The notes beneath the pieces were generated by a model. It did no database searches and had not been told where the DNA came from. It saw nothing but the letters and a program-made list of their open reading frames with translations. From contig NC_030680.2 of the NCBI RefSeq assembly GCF_000004195.4, forward strand, positions 145,679,545 through 145,743,544: a stretch of 64,000 bases of DNA. Reading direction: 5' to 3'. Shown here piece after piece: positions 24,916 through 37,345 of the stretch (positions within the stretch are counted from its first letter, which is position 1; each line of letters starts with the position of its first letter). The stretch comes from Xenopus tropicalis. Its lineage: Eukaryota > Chordata > Amphibia > Anura > Pipidae. Made by a program: the position numbers and the translations under genes.

Positions 24916-25090
24916 AACATATTTGCCCTGCCCCTGTTTATATTTATAAAGCCGGACAAAACCGGTGCATTTAATGTGCAAACATAATTGCAAGATTTTT
25001 ATGCATAGTGTGATTGTCCTTTTTAAATATGGCAAATTCGCAATTTATGTGCAAACTCTGTGTCCAAGTTACGCCACAGTTAGTGATTAG

Positions 25091-25401
25091 TAGTGATGAG
25101 TGAATTTTTTCGCCAGGCATGGATTCGCAGTGTATTTCCGCATTTTGCCATTCTGCAAAACTTTAGTGAAAATTTGCTGCGGAAAAATTTGATGTGCGTC
25201 AAGAAAAAGTTGCGGTTGTGTCAGATTGGGTGCAGTCGCGTCAAATTGGGCACGGGTGACAAAAATAAGACGCAGGCGACAAAAAAGATACAGGTGACGA
25301 AAAAGCCGTGTGACAAATGCGTTTCACCGGATTTTTCGCCATTTCGCGAATTTTCTTGTTGTTTATGGTGAAGTGAAACAGGACAGATTCGCTCATCACT
25401 A
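25091..25401. mobile_element. Family B hAT-type MITE
   Basis: Ends tagtgatgagtg and cgctcatcacta. The flanks gtgattag (25083-25090) and gtgataag (25402-25409) match at seven of eight. The interior has repeated gtgacaaa-type phrases. It lies inside the 24127-25645 complex. Confidence 0.8.
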
Positions 25402-25560
25402 GTGATAAGCAAAATTTTTCCTAGCCATAGATTCCCAGCAAATTTCCATGTTTCGCCATTAGCGGATTTTCCACGCACATCAAATAAATAATGAGTGTGA
25501 CAATTTGCTTGACGCACATCATTTTCAACATTTTTGCCAGGACAGATTTGCTCATCACTA
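25400..25560. mobile_element. short Family B MITE abutting the previous copy
   Basis: It runs from tagtgataagca to gctcatcacta and overlaps the end of the previous copy by two bases. A target-site tandem insertion or a deletion between two copies would explain it. Confidence 0.65.
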
Positions 25561-25648
25561 GCCGCAAACTTTAGTGGCGGAAAAAAATATTCGCTTAAAT
25601 GATCTCGCCAATTGCTTATTTATATTCGCAAAGGGAATGACCCCCACT

Positions 25649-26596
25649 GTTTTGCTTTTTAGAAGAAGAATTTCTACTCAAAAAAATCCAGCCTAAACAT
25701 TGCTTGTAGCTAAGAAGATGATAAGATTGTATTTAGATTGTCGCTTATCCATTGAGCACGGGGAAACCGCCTCGGAGCCCACGCCGTTAACCCGAATACG
25801 CCCCTAATTGCTGTTTATTAGTGCATTGCGCACAGCCCGGGCATCAAGCGCTCGCCTTGAATAACACTGAGATTCCTCCTATTGTTTTTCAAATTAGTAC
25901 CTTGTCATTGTTTCAGCAAGTGTTGCAACATTCAGGGGACGTCCATTGCTTGTAATTGTTCGCCTGGTATAAAATATATATATTTTATTTTTTTAAAGTC
26001 AAATTACAGTTCTTCTGCTCCCCAAATGCTCCTCATTTTCACCATGGAAATTACTCCGGAGTGTTAACTAACTTCAATTTACAGGGCCTGACAAACACAT
26101 AGTACGAGAAATTGATGGTTTGAGATGAAAGTGTAAAACTTAATCGCCAACGTAAGTGCAATGGTTTGATTGGAAAACTGACGGATATTAAATATCAAAA
26201 CAGAGATAATAAACAGTGGATTTTCTGCTGCCGAAAACGAGCTTTTTATAGGCTTTCCGTGACTCAGAGTTACCAGTTATATTCAAACCATGACCAGTAT
26301 ATTATCCTGCCGCGGTGCCTGGGGGGGTCTCTAGGAAGGAATATGCATTTTGTTATTTATAAAATGTTACGTGCAGCCGTTCTTTGAAGATTGAGGCTCA
26401 AGATGTAACTCTTTATCCAAAATAAAGGTAACAAACAGGTTTAGAATTGCAGTGTTATAGGCATTCTGTACATTGTACTTTGTTTTGACGTATTCTATCA
26501 TGCCTTGTATTAATACTTTCCTTTCATTAAGGGTTTTAAAAATTCATTGTGCTAAAAGGTTATTGCATGTAGAAAACTGTTGCAGTAGGTTTAAGC
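25649..26596. other. CADPS intron without recognised feature
   Basis: Unique-looking sequence with short A/T runs; no gene or repeat recognised. Confidence 0.5.
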
Positions 26597-29500
26597 TGTT
26601 ATACAGATAGAATCTCAGCCATAAAGCAGGGCAGGACTGCTGCTTACAATGGGGGGATCAGATAGGATCTGTGCCACTGTGACAGAATGCTCTGTTATAC
26701 AGATAGCTAGAATCTCAGCCATAAAGCAGGGCAGGACTGCTGCTTACAATGGGGGGATCAGATAGGATCTGTGCCACTGTGACAGAATGCTCTGTTATAC
26801 AGATAGCTAGAATCTCAGCCATAAAGCAGGGCAGGACTGCTGCTTACAATGGGGGGATCAGATAGGATCTGTGCCACTGTGACAGAATGCTCTGTTATAC
26901 AGATAGCTAGAATCTCAGCCATAAAGCAGGGCAGGACTGCTGCTTACAATGGGGGGATCAGATAGGATCTGTGCCACTGTGACAGAATGCTCTGTTATAC
27001 AGATAGCTAGAATCTCAGCCATAAAGCAGGGCAGGACTGCTGCTTACAATGGGGGGATCAGATAGGATCTGTGCCACTGTGACAGAATGCTCTGTTATAC
27101 AGATAGCTAGAATCTCAGCCATAAAGCAGGGCAGGACTGCTGCTTACAATGGGGGGGATCAGATAGGATCTGTGCCACTGTGACAGAATGCTCTGTTATA
27201 CAGATAGCTAGAATCTCAGCCATAAAGCAGGGCAGGACTGCAGCTTACAATGGGGGGATCAGATAGGATCTGTGCCACTGTGACAGAATGCTCTGTTATA
27301 CAGATAGCTAGAATCTCAGCCATAAAGCAGGGCAGACTGCTGCTTACGATGGGGGGATCAGATAGGGATCTGTGCCACTGTGACAGAATGCTCTGTTATA
27401 CAGATAGCTAGAATCTCAGCCATAAAGCAGGGCAGAACTGCTGCTTACGATGGGGGATCAGATAGGATCTGTGCCACTGTGACAGAATGCTCTGTTATAC
27501 AGATAGCTAGAATCTCAGCCATAAAGCAGGGCAGGACTGCTGCTTACAATGGGGGGATCAGATAGGATCTGTGCCACTGTGACAGAATGCTCTGTTATAC
27601 AGATAGCTAGAATCTCAGCCATAAAGCAGGGCAGGACTGCTGCTTACAATGGGGGGGATCAGATAGGATCTGTGCCACTGTGACAGAATGCTCTGTTATA
27701 CAGATAGCTAGAATCTCAGCCATAAAGCAGGGCAGGACTGCTGCTTACAATGGGGGGGATCAGATAGGATCTGTGCCACTGTGACAGAATGCTCTGTTAT
27801 ACAGATAGCTAGAATCTCAGCCATAAAGCAGGGCAGGACTGCTGCTTACAATGGGGGGATCAGATAGGATCTGTGCCACTGTGACAGAATGCTCTGTTAT
27901 ACAGATAGCTAGAATCTCAGCCATAAAGCAGGGCAGGACTGCTGCTTACAATGGGGGGATCAGATAGGATCTGTGCCACTGTGACAGAATGCTGTTATAC
28001 AGATAGCTAGAATCTCAGCCATAAAGCAGGGCAGAACTGCTGCTTACAATGGGGGATCAGATAGGGTCTGTGCCACTGTGACAGAATGCTCTGTTATACA
28101 GATAGCTAGAATCTCAGCCATAAAGCAGGGCAGGACTGCTGCTTACAATGGGGGGATCAGATAGGATCTGTGCCACTGTGACAGAATGCTCTGTTATACA
28201 GATAGCTAGAATCTCAGCCATAAAGCAGGGCAGGACTGCTGCTTACAATGGGGGGGATCAGATAGGATCTGTGCCACTGTGACAGAATGCTCTGTTATAC
28301 AGATAGCTAGAATCTCAGCCATAAAGCAGGGCAGGACTGCTGCTTACAATGGGGGGGATCAGATAGGATCTGTGCCACTGTGACAGAATGCTCTGTTATA
28401 CAGATAGCTAGAATCTCAGCCATAAAGCAGGGCAGGACTGCTGCTTACAATGGGGGGGATCAGATAGGATCTGTGCCACTGTGACAGAATGCTCTGTTAT
28501 ACAGATAGCTAGAATCTCAGCCATAAAGCAGGGCAGGACTGCTGCTTACAATGGGGGGATCAGATAGGATCTGTGCACTGTGACAGAATGCTCTGTTATA
28601 CAGATAGCTAGAATCTCAGCCATAAAGCAGGGCAGGACTGCTGCTTACAATGGGGGGGATCAGATAGGATCTGTGCCACTGTGACAGAATGCTCTGTTAT
28701 ACAGTAGCTAGAATCTCAGCCATAAAGCAGGGCAGGACTGCTGCTTACAATGGGGGGATCAGATAGGATCTGTGCCACTGTGACAGAAATGTCTGTTATA
28801 CAGGATAGCTAGAATCTCAGCCATAAAGCAGGGCAGGACTGCTGCTTACAATTGGGGGGGATCAGATAGGATCTGTGCCACTTGTGACAGACATGTCCTG
28901 TTATACAGATAGCTAGAATTTCAGCCATAAAGCAGGGCAGGACTCAGCTTACAATGGGGGGGATTCAGATAGGATCTGTGCCACTGCTGACAGACATGCT
29001 CTGTTATACAGATAGCTAGAATCTCAGCCATAAAGCAGGCAGGACTGCAGCTTACAATGGGGGGATCAGATAGGATCTGTGCCATGGTGACAGAATGCTC
29101 TTTATACAGATAGCTAGAAAATTTCTCAGCCATAAGCAGGCAGGACTGCTGGCTTTACGATGGGGATCAGATAGGCGTCTTGTGCCACTGTGACAGGAAC
29201 ATACTCTGTTATACAGATAGCTAGAATCTCAGCCATAAAGCAGGCCAGGACTGCAGCTCTACAATGCGGGGGGATCAGATAGGATCTGCTGCCACTGTGA
29301 CAGGAATGCTCGTTATACAGATAGCTAGAATCTCAGCCATAAAGCAGGGCAGGACTGCTGCTTACAATGGGGGGATCGGATAGGATCTGTGCCACTGTGA
29401 CAGAATGCTCTGTTATACAGATAGCTAGAATCTCAGCCATAAAGCAGGGCAGGACTGCTGCTTACAATGGGGGGGATCAGATAGGATCTGTGCCACTGTG

Positions 29501-32500
29501 ACAGAATGCTCTGTTATACAGATAGCTAGAATCTCAGCCATAAAGCAGGGCAGGACTGCTGCTTACAATGGGGGGATCAGATAGGATCTGTGCCACTGTG
29601 ACAGAATGCTCTGTTATACAGATAGCTAGAATCTCAGCCATAAAGCAGGGCAGAACTGCTGCTTACGATGGGGGATCAGATAGGATCTGTGCCACTGTGA
29701 CAGAATACTCTGTTATACAGATAGCTAGAATCTCAGCCATAAAGCAGGGCAGGACTGCTGCTTACAATGGGGGGGATCAGATAGGATCTGTGCCACTGTG
29801 ACAGAATGCTCTGTTATACAGATAGCTAGAATCTCAGCCATAAAGCAGGGCAGGACTGCTGCTTACAATGGGGGGACCAGATAGGATCTGTGCCACTGTG
29901 ACAGAATGCTCTGTTATACAGATAGCTAGAATCTCAGCCATAAAGCAGGGCAGGACTGCTGCTTACAATGGGGGGATCAGATAGGATCTGTGCCACTGTG
30001 ACAGAATGCTCTGTTATACAGATAGCTAGAATCTCAGCCATAAAGCAGGGCAGGACTGCTGCTTACAATGGGGGGATCAGATAGGATCTGTGTCACTGTG
30101 ACAGAATGCTCTGTTATACAGATAGCTAGAATCTCAGCCATAAAGCAGGGCAGGACTGCTGCTTACAATGGGGGGGATCAGATAGGATCTGTGCCACTGT
30201 GACAGAATGCTCTGTTATACAGATAGCTAGAATCTCAGCCATAAAGCAGGGCAGGACTGCTGCTTACAATGGGGGGGATCAGATAGGATCTGTGCCACTG
30301 TGACAGAATGCTCTGTTATACAGATAGCTAGAATCTCAGCCATAAAGCAGGGCAGGACTGCTGCTTACAATGGGGGGGATCAGATAGGATCTGTGCCACT
30401 GTGACAGAATGCTCTGTTATACAGATAGCTAGAATCTCAGCCATAAAGCAGGGCAGGACTGCTGCTTACAATGGGGGGATCAGATAGGATCTGTGTCACT
30501 GTGACAGAATGCTCTGTTATACAGATAGCTAGAATCTCAGCCATAAAGCAGGGCAGGACTGCTGCTTACAATGGGGGGATCAGATAGGATCTGTGCCACT
30601 GTGACAGAATGCTCTGTTATACAGATAGCTAGAATCTCAGCCATAAAGCAGGGCAGGACTGCTGCTTACAATGGGGGGATCAGATAGGATCTTTGCCACT
30701 GTGACAGAATGCTCTGTTATACAGATAGCTAGAATCTCAGCCATAAAGCAGGGCAGGACTGCTGCTTACAATGGGGGGGATCAGATAGGATCTGTGCCAC
30801 TGTGACAGAATGCTCTGTTATACAGATAGCTAGAATCTCAGCCATAAAGCAGGGCAGGACTGCTGCTTACAATGGGGGGATCAGATAGGATCTGTGTCAC
30901 TGTGACAGAATGCTCTGTTATACAGATAGCTAGAATCTCAGCCATAAAGCAGGGCAGGACTGCTGCTTACAATGGGGGGATCAGATAGGATCTGTGCCAC
31001 TGTGACAGAATGCTCTGTTATACAGATAGCTAGAATCTCAGCCATAAAGCAGGGCAGGACTGCTGCTTACAATGGGGGGGATCAGATAGGATCTGTGCCA
31101 CTGTGACAGAATGTTGTGTTATACAGATAGCTAGAATCTCAGCCATAAAGCAGAGCAGGACTGCTGCTTACAATGGGGGGATCAGATAGGATCTGTGCCA
31201 CTGTGACAGAATGTTCTGTTATACAGATAGCTAGAATCTCAGCCATAAAGCAGGGCAGGACTGCTGCTTACAATGGGGGGGATCAGATAGGATCTGTGCC
31301 ACTGTGACAGAATGCTCTGTTATACAGATAGCTAGAATCTCAGCCATAAAGCAGGGCAGGACTGCAGCTTACAATGGGGGGATCAGATAGGATCTGTGCC
31401 ACTGTGACAGAATGCTCTGTTATACAGATAGCTAGAATCTCAGCCATAAAGCAGGGCAGGACTGCTGCTTACGATGGGGATCAGATAGGGTCTGTGCCAC
31501 TGTGACAGAATACTCTGTTATACAGATAGCTAGAATCTCAGCCATAAAGCAGGGCAGGACTGCAGCTTACAATGGGGGGATCAGATAGGATCTGTGCCAC
31601 TGTGACAGAATGCTCTGTTATACAGATAGCTAGAATCTCAGCCATAAAGCAGGGCAGAACTGCTGCTTACGATGGGGATCAGATAGGGTCTGTGCCACTG
31701 TGACAGAATACTCTGTTATACAGATAGCTAGAATCTCAGCCATAAAGCAGGGCAGGACTGCTGCTTACAATGGGGGGATCGGATAGGATCTGTGCCACTG
31801 TGACAGAATGCTCTGTTATACAGATAGCTAGAATCTCAGCCATAAAGCAGGGCAGGACTGCTGCTTACAATGGGGGGGATCAGATAGGATCTGTGCCACT
31901 GTGACAGAATGCTCTGTTATACAGATAGCTAGAATCTCAGCCATAAAGCAGGGCAGGACTGCTGCTTACAATGGGGGGATCAGATAGGATCTGTGCCACT
32001 GTGACAGAATGCTCTGTTATACAGATAGCTAGAATCTCAGCCATAAAGCAGGGCAGAACTGCTGCTTACGATGGGGATCAGATAGGATCTGTGCCACTGT
32101 GACAGAATACTCTGTTATACAGATAGCTAGAATCTCAGCCATAAAGCAGGGCAGGACTGCTGCTTACAATGGGGGGGATCAGATAGGATCTGTGCCACTG
32201 TGACAGAATGCTCTGTTATACAGATAGCTAGAATCTCAGCCATAAAGCAGGGCAGGACTGCTGCTTACAATGGGGGGATCAGATAGGATCTGTGCCACTG
32301 TGACAGAATGCTCTGTTATACAGATAGCTAGAATCTCAGCCATAAAGCAGGGCAGGACTGCTGCTTACAATGGGGGGATCAGATAGGATCTGTGCCACTG
32401 TGACAGAATGCTCTGTTATACAGATAGCTAGAATCTCAGCCATAAAGCAGGGCAGGACTGCTGCTTACAATGGGGGGATCAGATAGGATCTGTGTCACTG

Positions 32501-33263
32501 TGACAGAATGCTCTGTTATACAGATAGCTAGAATCTCAGCCATAAAGCAGGGCAGGACTGCTGCTTACAATGGGGGGGATCAGATAGGATCTGTGCCACT
32601 GTGACAGAATGCTCTGTTATACAGATAGCTAGAATCTCAGCCATAAAGCAGGGCAGGACTGCTGCTTACAATGGGGGGGATCAGATAGGATCTGTGCCAC
32701 TGTGACAGAATGCTCTGTTATACAGATAGCTAGAATCTCAGCCATAAAGCAGGGCAGGACTGCTGCTTACAATGGGGGGGATCAGATAGGATCTGTGCCA
32801 CTGTGACAGAATGCTCTGTTATACAGATAGCTAGAATCTCAGCCATAAAGCAGGGCAGGACTGCTGCTTACAATGGGGGGATCAGATAGGATCTGTGTCA
32901 CTGTGACAGAATGCTCTGTTATACAGATAGCTAGAATCTCAGCCATAAAGCAGGGCAGGACTGCTGCTTACAATGGGGGGATCAGATAGGATCTGTGCCA
33001 CTGTGACAGAATGCTCTGTTATACAGATAGCTAGAATCTCAGCCATAAAGCAGGGCAGGACTGCTGCTTACAATGGGGGGATCAGATAGGATCTTTGCCA
33101 CTGTGACAGAATGCTCTGTTATACAGATAGCTAGAATCTCAGCCATAAAGCAGGGCAGGACTGCTGCTTACAATGGGGGGGATCAGATAGGATCTGTGCC
33201 ACTGTGACAGAATGCTCTGTTATACAGATAGCTAGAATCTCAGCCATAAAGCAGGGCAGGACT
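26597..33263. repeat. 100-bp satellite array, about 66 copies, intronic
   Basis: The unit includes agaatctcagccataaagca, gggcaggactgctgcttaca, gatcagataggatctgtgcc and gacagaatgctctgttatac, with 100-bp spacing (99-102 with G-run length changes). The first copy lacks agct in gatagctag; the last stops at gcaggactg. Most units differ at zero to three sites. Units marked by rare variants (ggatcgg, ctttgcc, gtgtcact) recur at an offset of about 2,401 bp. A block at 28770-29310 carries many indels. No transposon ends are visible. The peptide frames (ARISAIKQGRTAA) are artefacts. Confidence 0.97.
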
Positions 33264-33637
33264 GTGATTTCACCAAATCACAGCAAAATGTGTGAAATAA
33301 ATCTTACCCTAAATATGCTTGAGTTTAATCAGCCTTTCTCTGCATGAAAAAATATATGGTATTTATATAATTTTATTTGAAAATTAAGAAGGGTTATTAA
33401 TAAAATATCAAATCCAGTCATTTTTGGGGGGGCATATGTCTTCCCTCTTTTAAAAATCCCCCCTAACTCTGACAGCTGAAAAGTACATGATAAAATATTG
33501 GCATATATAAAGCATAATCAAATCAGGTATATGGAACATTTTTGTTATAGATTCTCCCTCAATAACTAGAAATAAAATGTAATAAAAATTCTTGAATTAA
33601 TTCATTTTCAAATTTTTGTTTTGTTTTGTTTCCGCAG
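33264..33637. other. CADPS intron end and acceptor region
   Basis: AT-rich intron leading to the acceptor at 33636-33637, preceded by a tttttgttttgttttgtttc tract. Confidence 0.6.
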
Positions 33638-33745
33638 AAACCCGGGATGGACCTTGCCGACGCCTACGTGACATTTGTGCGCCACTCTCAGGATGTCCTG
33701 CGTGATAAGGTCAATGAGGAGATATATATAGAAAGGTTATTTGAT
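33638..33745 (+). CDS. cadps: CADPS internal exon, 108 bp
   Basis: This 36-codon phase-0 exon lies between gttttgtttccgcag and gtaagt. It reads [19 protein letters not shown] and then [17 protein letters not shown]. The position read here as Ile (ATA, in [10 protein letters not shown]) is Met in the mammalian CADPS I recall, a conservative change. CpG-containing codons at the exon start (GCCGACGCCTAC) contrast with the AT-rich intron. The exon expected next, beginning with QWY in mammals, is not visible anywhere downstream, so the following intron is at least 30 kb. An open frame running past the donor to about 33898 is intron. Confidence 0.95.
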
Positions 33746-34149
33746 GTAAGTAAATGCCTTCTCCTCCTTGGGAAGCAAGGTGGAGACTCGCCAAAATGTG
33801 ACAAAATAAAAGACAGGGGGATAAGTCACATTTTGAGACAACTTATCTTTACGAGAGCTTTTCCTTTCCCCTCTGATTTGCTCTTTTTTCTGCTTTAAAT
33901 CTGTACTTTGGTGTACCGTCTCTTGGTCTTTGTGTGACACTAATCGTAGTATAGTCCTTGGGGCTGATAGTAACGCCATTGGCTTGGATTTGCTAAAGGG
34001 TAGCTCCATAGGTGGCTTCAAGTGGCAACTTCTTTCAAAAAAACTCTTGGGGTTACTTCCCATATCAGCCAATGAGAATAGGCAAAAATAATGCACACAG
34101 GGGAGATTATTGCCTCAGAATGCCTGTTGGAGCAACATTAGATTGTTGG

Positions 34150-34472
34150 GTTGATGGCAGACGAGGCGTAGGGCAGATATTTTTGGCAAACGGAAAAACG
34201 CTTGCTGAAAATACCCCCCTACGCCTCCTACATGTGCCTTCACCGGAATGAATGACATACTATTGGGGGCACATGTAGCCGAAATACGCATAAAAACACA
34301 AGACTTTGCATTCTCTTGCGTTTTTATGCGTATTTCGGCTGCATGTTCCTGCGCCAGAGCGTATCTCATTCCTTCGGGTGCAGGCATATGTTGGAGGCGT
34401 AGGGCGGTATTTTCAGCAATCACTTTTCCGCTAGCCGTAAATATCCGCCCTACGTCTCATCTGCCATCAGCC
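34150..34472. mobile_element. fold-back MITE-like palindrome
   Basis: The arms tgatggcagacgaggcgtag and ctacgtctcatctgccatca are near-complementary. The centre (about 34308) has gccgaaatacgcataaaaac opposite gtttttatgcgtatttcggc. Outer flanks (gccaatgagaata and tctcatattggc) extend the symmetry toward 34065-34503. The ends are unresolved. Confidence 0.75.
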
Positions 34473-34657
34473 TTATGGGAACTGATCTCTTCTCATATTG
34501 GCACTAGAAAAGGAGGCATTGCCCAGGGCCAGGGTATTACTCCAGTAAGGGGGTAATTGATATATAAATGTGATGTTTATACAGGAAACATCTAACAGTT
34601 AATACTGGCCCCCTTTACATTTATTTTTTTAATGACGAATTCCCTTTCTACCTTAAC

Positions 34658-34762
34658 TAGGGATGCACCGAACCCAGTTTTTCACGTTCGGCTGAACCCC
34701 CGAATCCATTGTAAGGGATTCAGCCAAATACCGAACCAAATCCTGGATTGGGTGTATCCCTA
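34658..34762. mobile_element. short Family D hAT-type MITE
   Basis: Ends TAGGGATGCACCGAACCC and gggtgtatcccta. The flanks accttaac and gccctaac match at six of eight. About 105 bp, the shortest copy here. Confidence 0.8.
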
Positions 34763-35248
34763 GCCCTAACCTAAAACCAGCTCTGTTTGTTCCAGAGACT
34801 TTTTCTGAGAAAAGTTGCACAGACAAAACCAGGTGAAATGATATCAATGGTTATTTATAATATAGGTTTACTCATAATTAGGTTTTATGAAACGGTCTAA
34901 TAATGGATTTATGTAGGTAAAGAGATATTATAAGTCTTTATTCCTATGCAACACCCTGAAGTGTGTTGTGAAACCAACCGCATCAGTCAAGATGTCAAAA
35001 AAAATAAATAGAACAGGGTCTTAGAATAAATTGGCTGAATCGGGTGATGAGGAGAAATCAATTAATAGAAGTTCAAACTAGTAAATAAAAACACTAACGT
35101 TTATTCAGGATTTCCTTGATAGGTTTTTATAATCTTAACCTTTCAAACAACTAAATGGCCAAAGCTCCACAAAGTATAAGGCTAGAAATAATGAACTGCA
35201 TTCGGCTGGGGGGTTTCTCACGCTTGAAGGTACAGGAGTCCTTCTTTA
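34763..35248. other. CADPS intron without recognised feature
   Basis: AT-rich intron, nothing recognised. Confidence 0.5.
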
Positions 35249-35580
35249 TACAGGTATAGGACCCATTATCCAGAATGCTCGGGACCAAGGGTATTCCGGA
35301 TAAGGGGTCTTTCCGTAATTTGGATCTCAACACCTTAAGTCTACTAAAAAATCAATAAAACATTAATTAAACCCAATAGGATTGTTTTGCATCCAATAAG
35401 GATGATTTATATCTTAGTTGGGATCAATTCCAAGGTACCGTTTTATTTCTACATAGAAAAAGGAAATCAGTTTTACAATTCTGAATTATTTGATTATAAT
35501 GGAGTCTATGGGAGACGGGCTTTCCGTAATTCGGAGCTTTCTGGATAATGGGTTTCCGGATAAGGGGTCCGATACCTGTA
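35249..35580 (+). mobile_element. Family A MITE, unexpanded 332-bp copy
   Basis: The ends are TACAGGTATAGGACCCATTA and its complement ggggtccgatacctgta. The middle contains exactly one copy of the segment that is tandemly amplified elsewhere: cattaattaaacccaatagg through gaaatcagttt, 35361-35473, 113 bp. It defines the orientation and the ancestral structure of the family in this window. Confidence 0.93.
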
Positions 35581-35587
35581 CTGTATA

Positions 35588-35770
35588 TGTGGCTTACATA
35601 GTTACATAGGGTTGAAAAAAGACCAGAGTCCATCAAGTTCAACCCTTCCAAGTAAACCCAGCACACACAACCCACACCTACCAATCTATACACTCACATA
35701 CATAAACTATATATACACCCACTAGTACTAACTGTAGGTATTAGTATTTATGAAGGGAGCACTTAAGGTT
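35588..35770. repeat. amphibian dispersed repeat fragment
   Basis: It contains catagttacatagggttgaa, aaaagaccagagtccatcaa and gttcaaccc, a phrase I recognise as widespread in amphibian genomes. Its class is uncertain (SINE or LINE tail). No RNA polymerase III boxes clearly identified. Confidence 0.45.
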
Positions 35771-37155
35771 AATATCCTGTACGTTGATTATCAGTCTATC
35801 ACATAAAACCTCCGGGTCGTTGAAGCAAAACAAATGTCCGAAATACATTATTTCTAGCCTAATACTTTGCCTGGACGTAGTTCCCCTTTAACTGCCTCGG
35901 GTACATTTTCTTAGAATTGGAATAAAAACAATCGGCCGATATGTTAAGAGTGGAGTTTCCCAAATCACTGGAATTGCTCTTCACTTTTTGACATATTGGA
36001 CTTTTTCCAAAGCCGACTTCTCTGTCGTTTATGTTCGTGTTCCCTCATTCTGTGAAGCCAATAGTGTATTGCTGTGTGCAACACTGTAGCGGATATGGCC
36101 AACGTCCGGCCGCAGACAATGTCGCTGTTATTACCTGGAGTCTTGTGTGTGGCATGCATCTCTGTAATAACTCTTCTTTTTCTCTGTCAGCCATCTAAAT
36201 GTGTGCAACCCCCACCTCCGAGCCCTCTGCGCTCCCCATCATGCATTGCCCGGCTTATCCAACCATCATTTATGTCCATGGTGTGCTGAGAACTTTTGTT
36301 TTTCACTCAATCTTCTTCTACATTATCTTTTCGTTCTGTTATCCATGCATTTTCTCCTCCTTTTTTTGTTTTTGTAAAGGGAAACATCTATTTTTGATTT
36401 TTCTTTATGGTTTCTTACTTCTTCACTGATCTTCTTTTTAAATGAAAATGGAACTTATCTCTCATGTCAGATGTTTTATCACATTCTATCAAGCGGCATG
36501 AATTAGAGTCAAATAATCTTCCTGTGTACATCTACTAGCATGACCCGCTACCACTGAGAATGCATCATACATGCATAAAGCGCACTTTCAGTACCTCCAT
36601 AAGGCTCTATGCATGCATGCTCATCCAAAGCCTCAACCAATAGAAGCCTGAGCCAAAAGTAACTCATCCATTAGGCATCGGACCTAGAGTCAACCCAAGG
36701 CAAAACGCAGTCATTCTGCCAATTGGTAAAACCGTTTTCATCGCTAAATTCCCAGCGGATTGTTCTTTTCGATGCCTATGTTGCCTTTTCTGACCCCTTT
36801 CCCCTCCCCTTCCTTCTTTTTATTTCAACATGGTCGTGTTTGTCCTGTATTTCATCATTGCACTTATCGCCCTGTTAAGATTCTTAACAGAATATCGTCT
36901 GATAGAAAATCAGACGTATTAACCCTAAAACCCACTAAATGATAAAGAAATCAGAACGAACAATTTTCCATGTTTTTTTTTTTTTTTGGTCTTTCATTTT
37001 ACAAAAAAGTAATGGTTTGGAGAACAAATAAAAAAACTGGGCAGGGGGTGGGTAAATGAAGGGATTTATAAAGCCCTATTTAAAAATATGAGGCTACTAG
37101 CAGTGAGGCGTCCTGTTACCATAATAAGGCAAAAAGACACAGGACTTGTGATTGG
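35771..37155. other. CADPS intron without recognised gene
   Basis: Contains pyrimidine-rich stretches (36290-36440, 36760-36860) and a poly-T run near 36973. No exon with matching phase found. Confidence 0.45.
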
Positions 37156-37163
37156 ATATAGGG

Positions 37164-37345
37164 CAGTTGTTCTCAACCTCCCTAATGCTGTGACCCTTTA
37201 ATACAGTTCCTCATGTTGTGGTGACCCCCAACCATAAAATTATTCCTAAGACCATTGGAAATATGTGTTTTCCCATGGTCTTAGGCGACCCATGTGAAAG
37301 GGTCGTCCCCCAAAGGGGTCCCGACCCACAGGTTGAGGACTGCTG
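37164..37345 (-). mobile_element. SPIN-like non-autonomous hAT element, 182 bp
   Basis: Ends CAGTTGTTCTCAACCT and aggttgaggactgctg are imperfect inverted repeats. They are flanked by a perfect 8-bp TSD, ATATAGGG, at 37156-37163 and 37346-37353. Internal phrases gtggtgacccccaaccataa and cccccaaaggggtcccgacc match the SPIN group of hAT-Charlie transposons as I remember it. SPIN is known for repeated horizontal transfer among tetrapods including X. tropicalis. No coding capacity. Confidence 0.85.

Larger units (their letters stand above)
24127..25645. mobile_element. nested MITE complex with 3-bp ACT target sites
   Basis: The outer ends are GGGGGTCATTTC and the complement gaatgaccccc, flanked by ACT at 24124-24126 and 25646-25648. 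Inside are three degenerate copies of a GC-rich 240-260-bp unit (about 24180-24915) and two Family B MITEs (25091-25401, 25400-25560). The length is far above a normal MITE because of these additions. Confidence 0.7.

Noticed and set aside
24289..24987. 232-codon plus-strand frame
   Set aside because: It crosses a GC-rich tandem repeat, is G/P-rich, has no splice context or recognisable domain, and competing frames exist on the opposite strand.
26597..33263. CRISPR-like regular repeat
   Set aside because: The 100-bp units are contiguous, with no unique spacers, and the context is a vertebrate intron.
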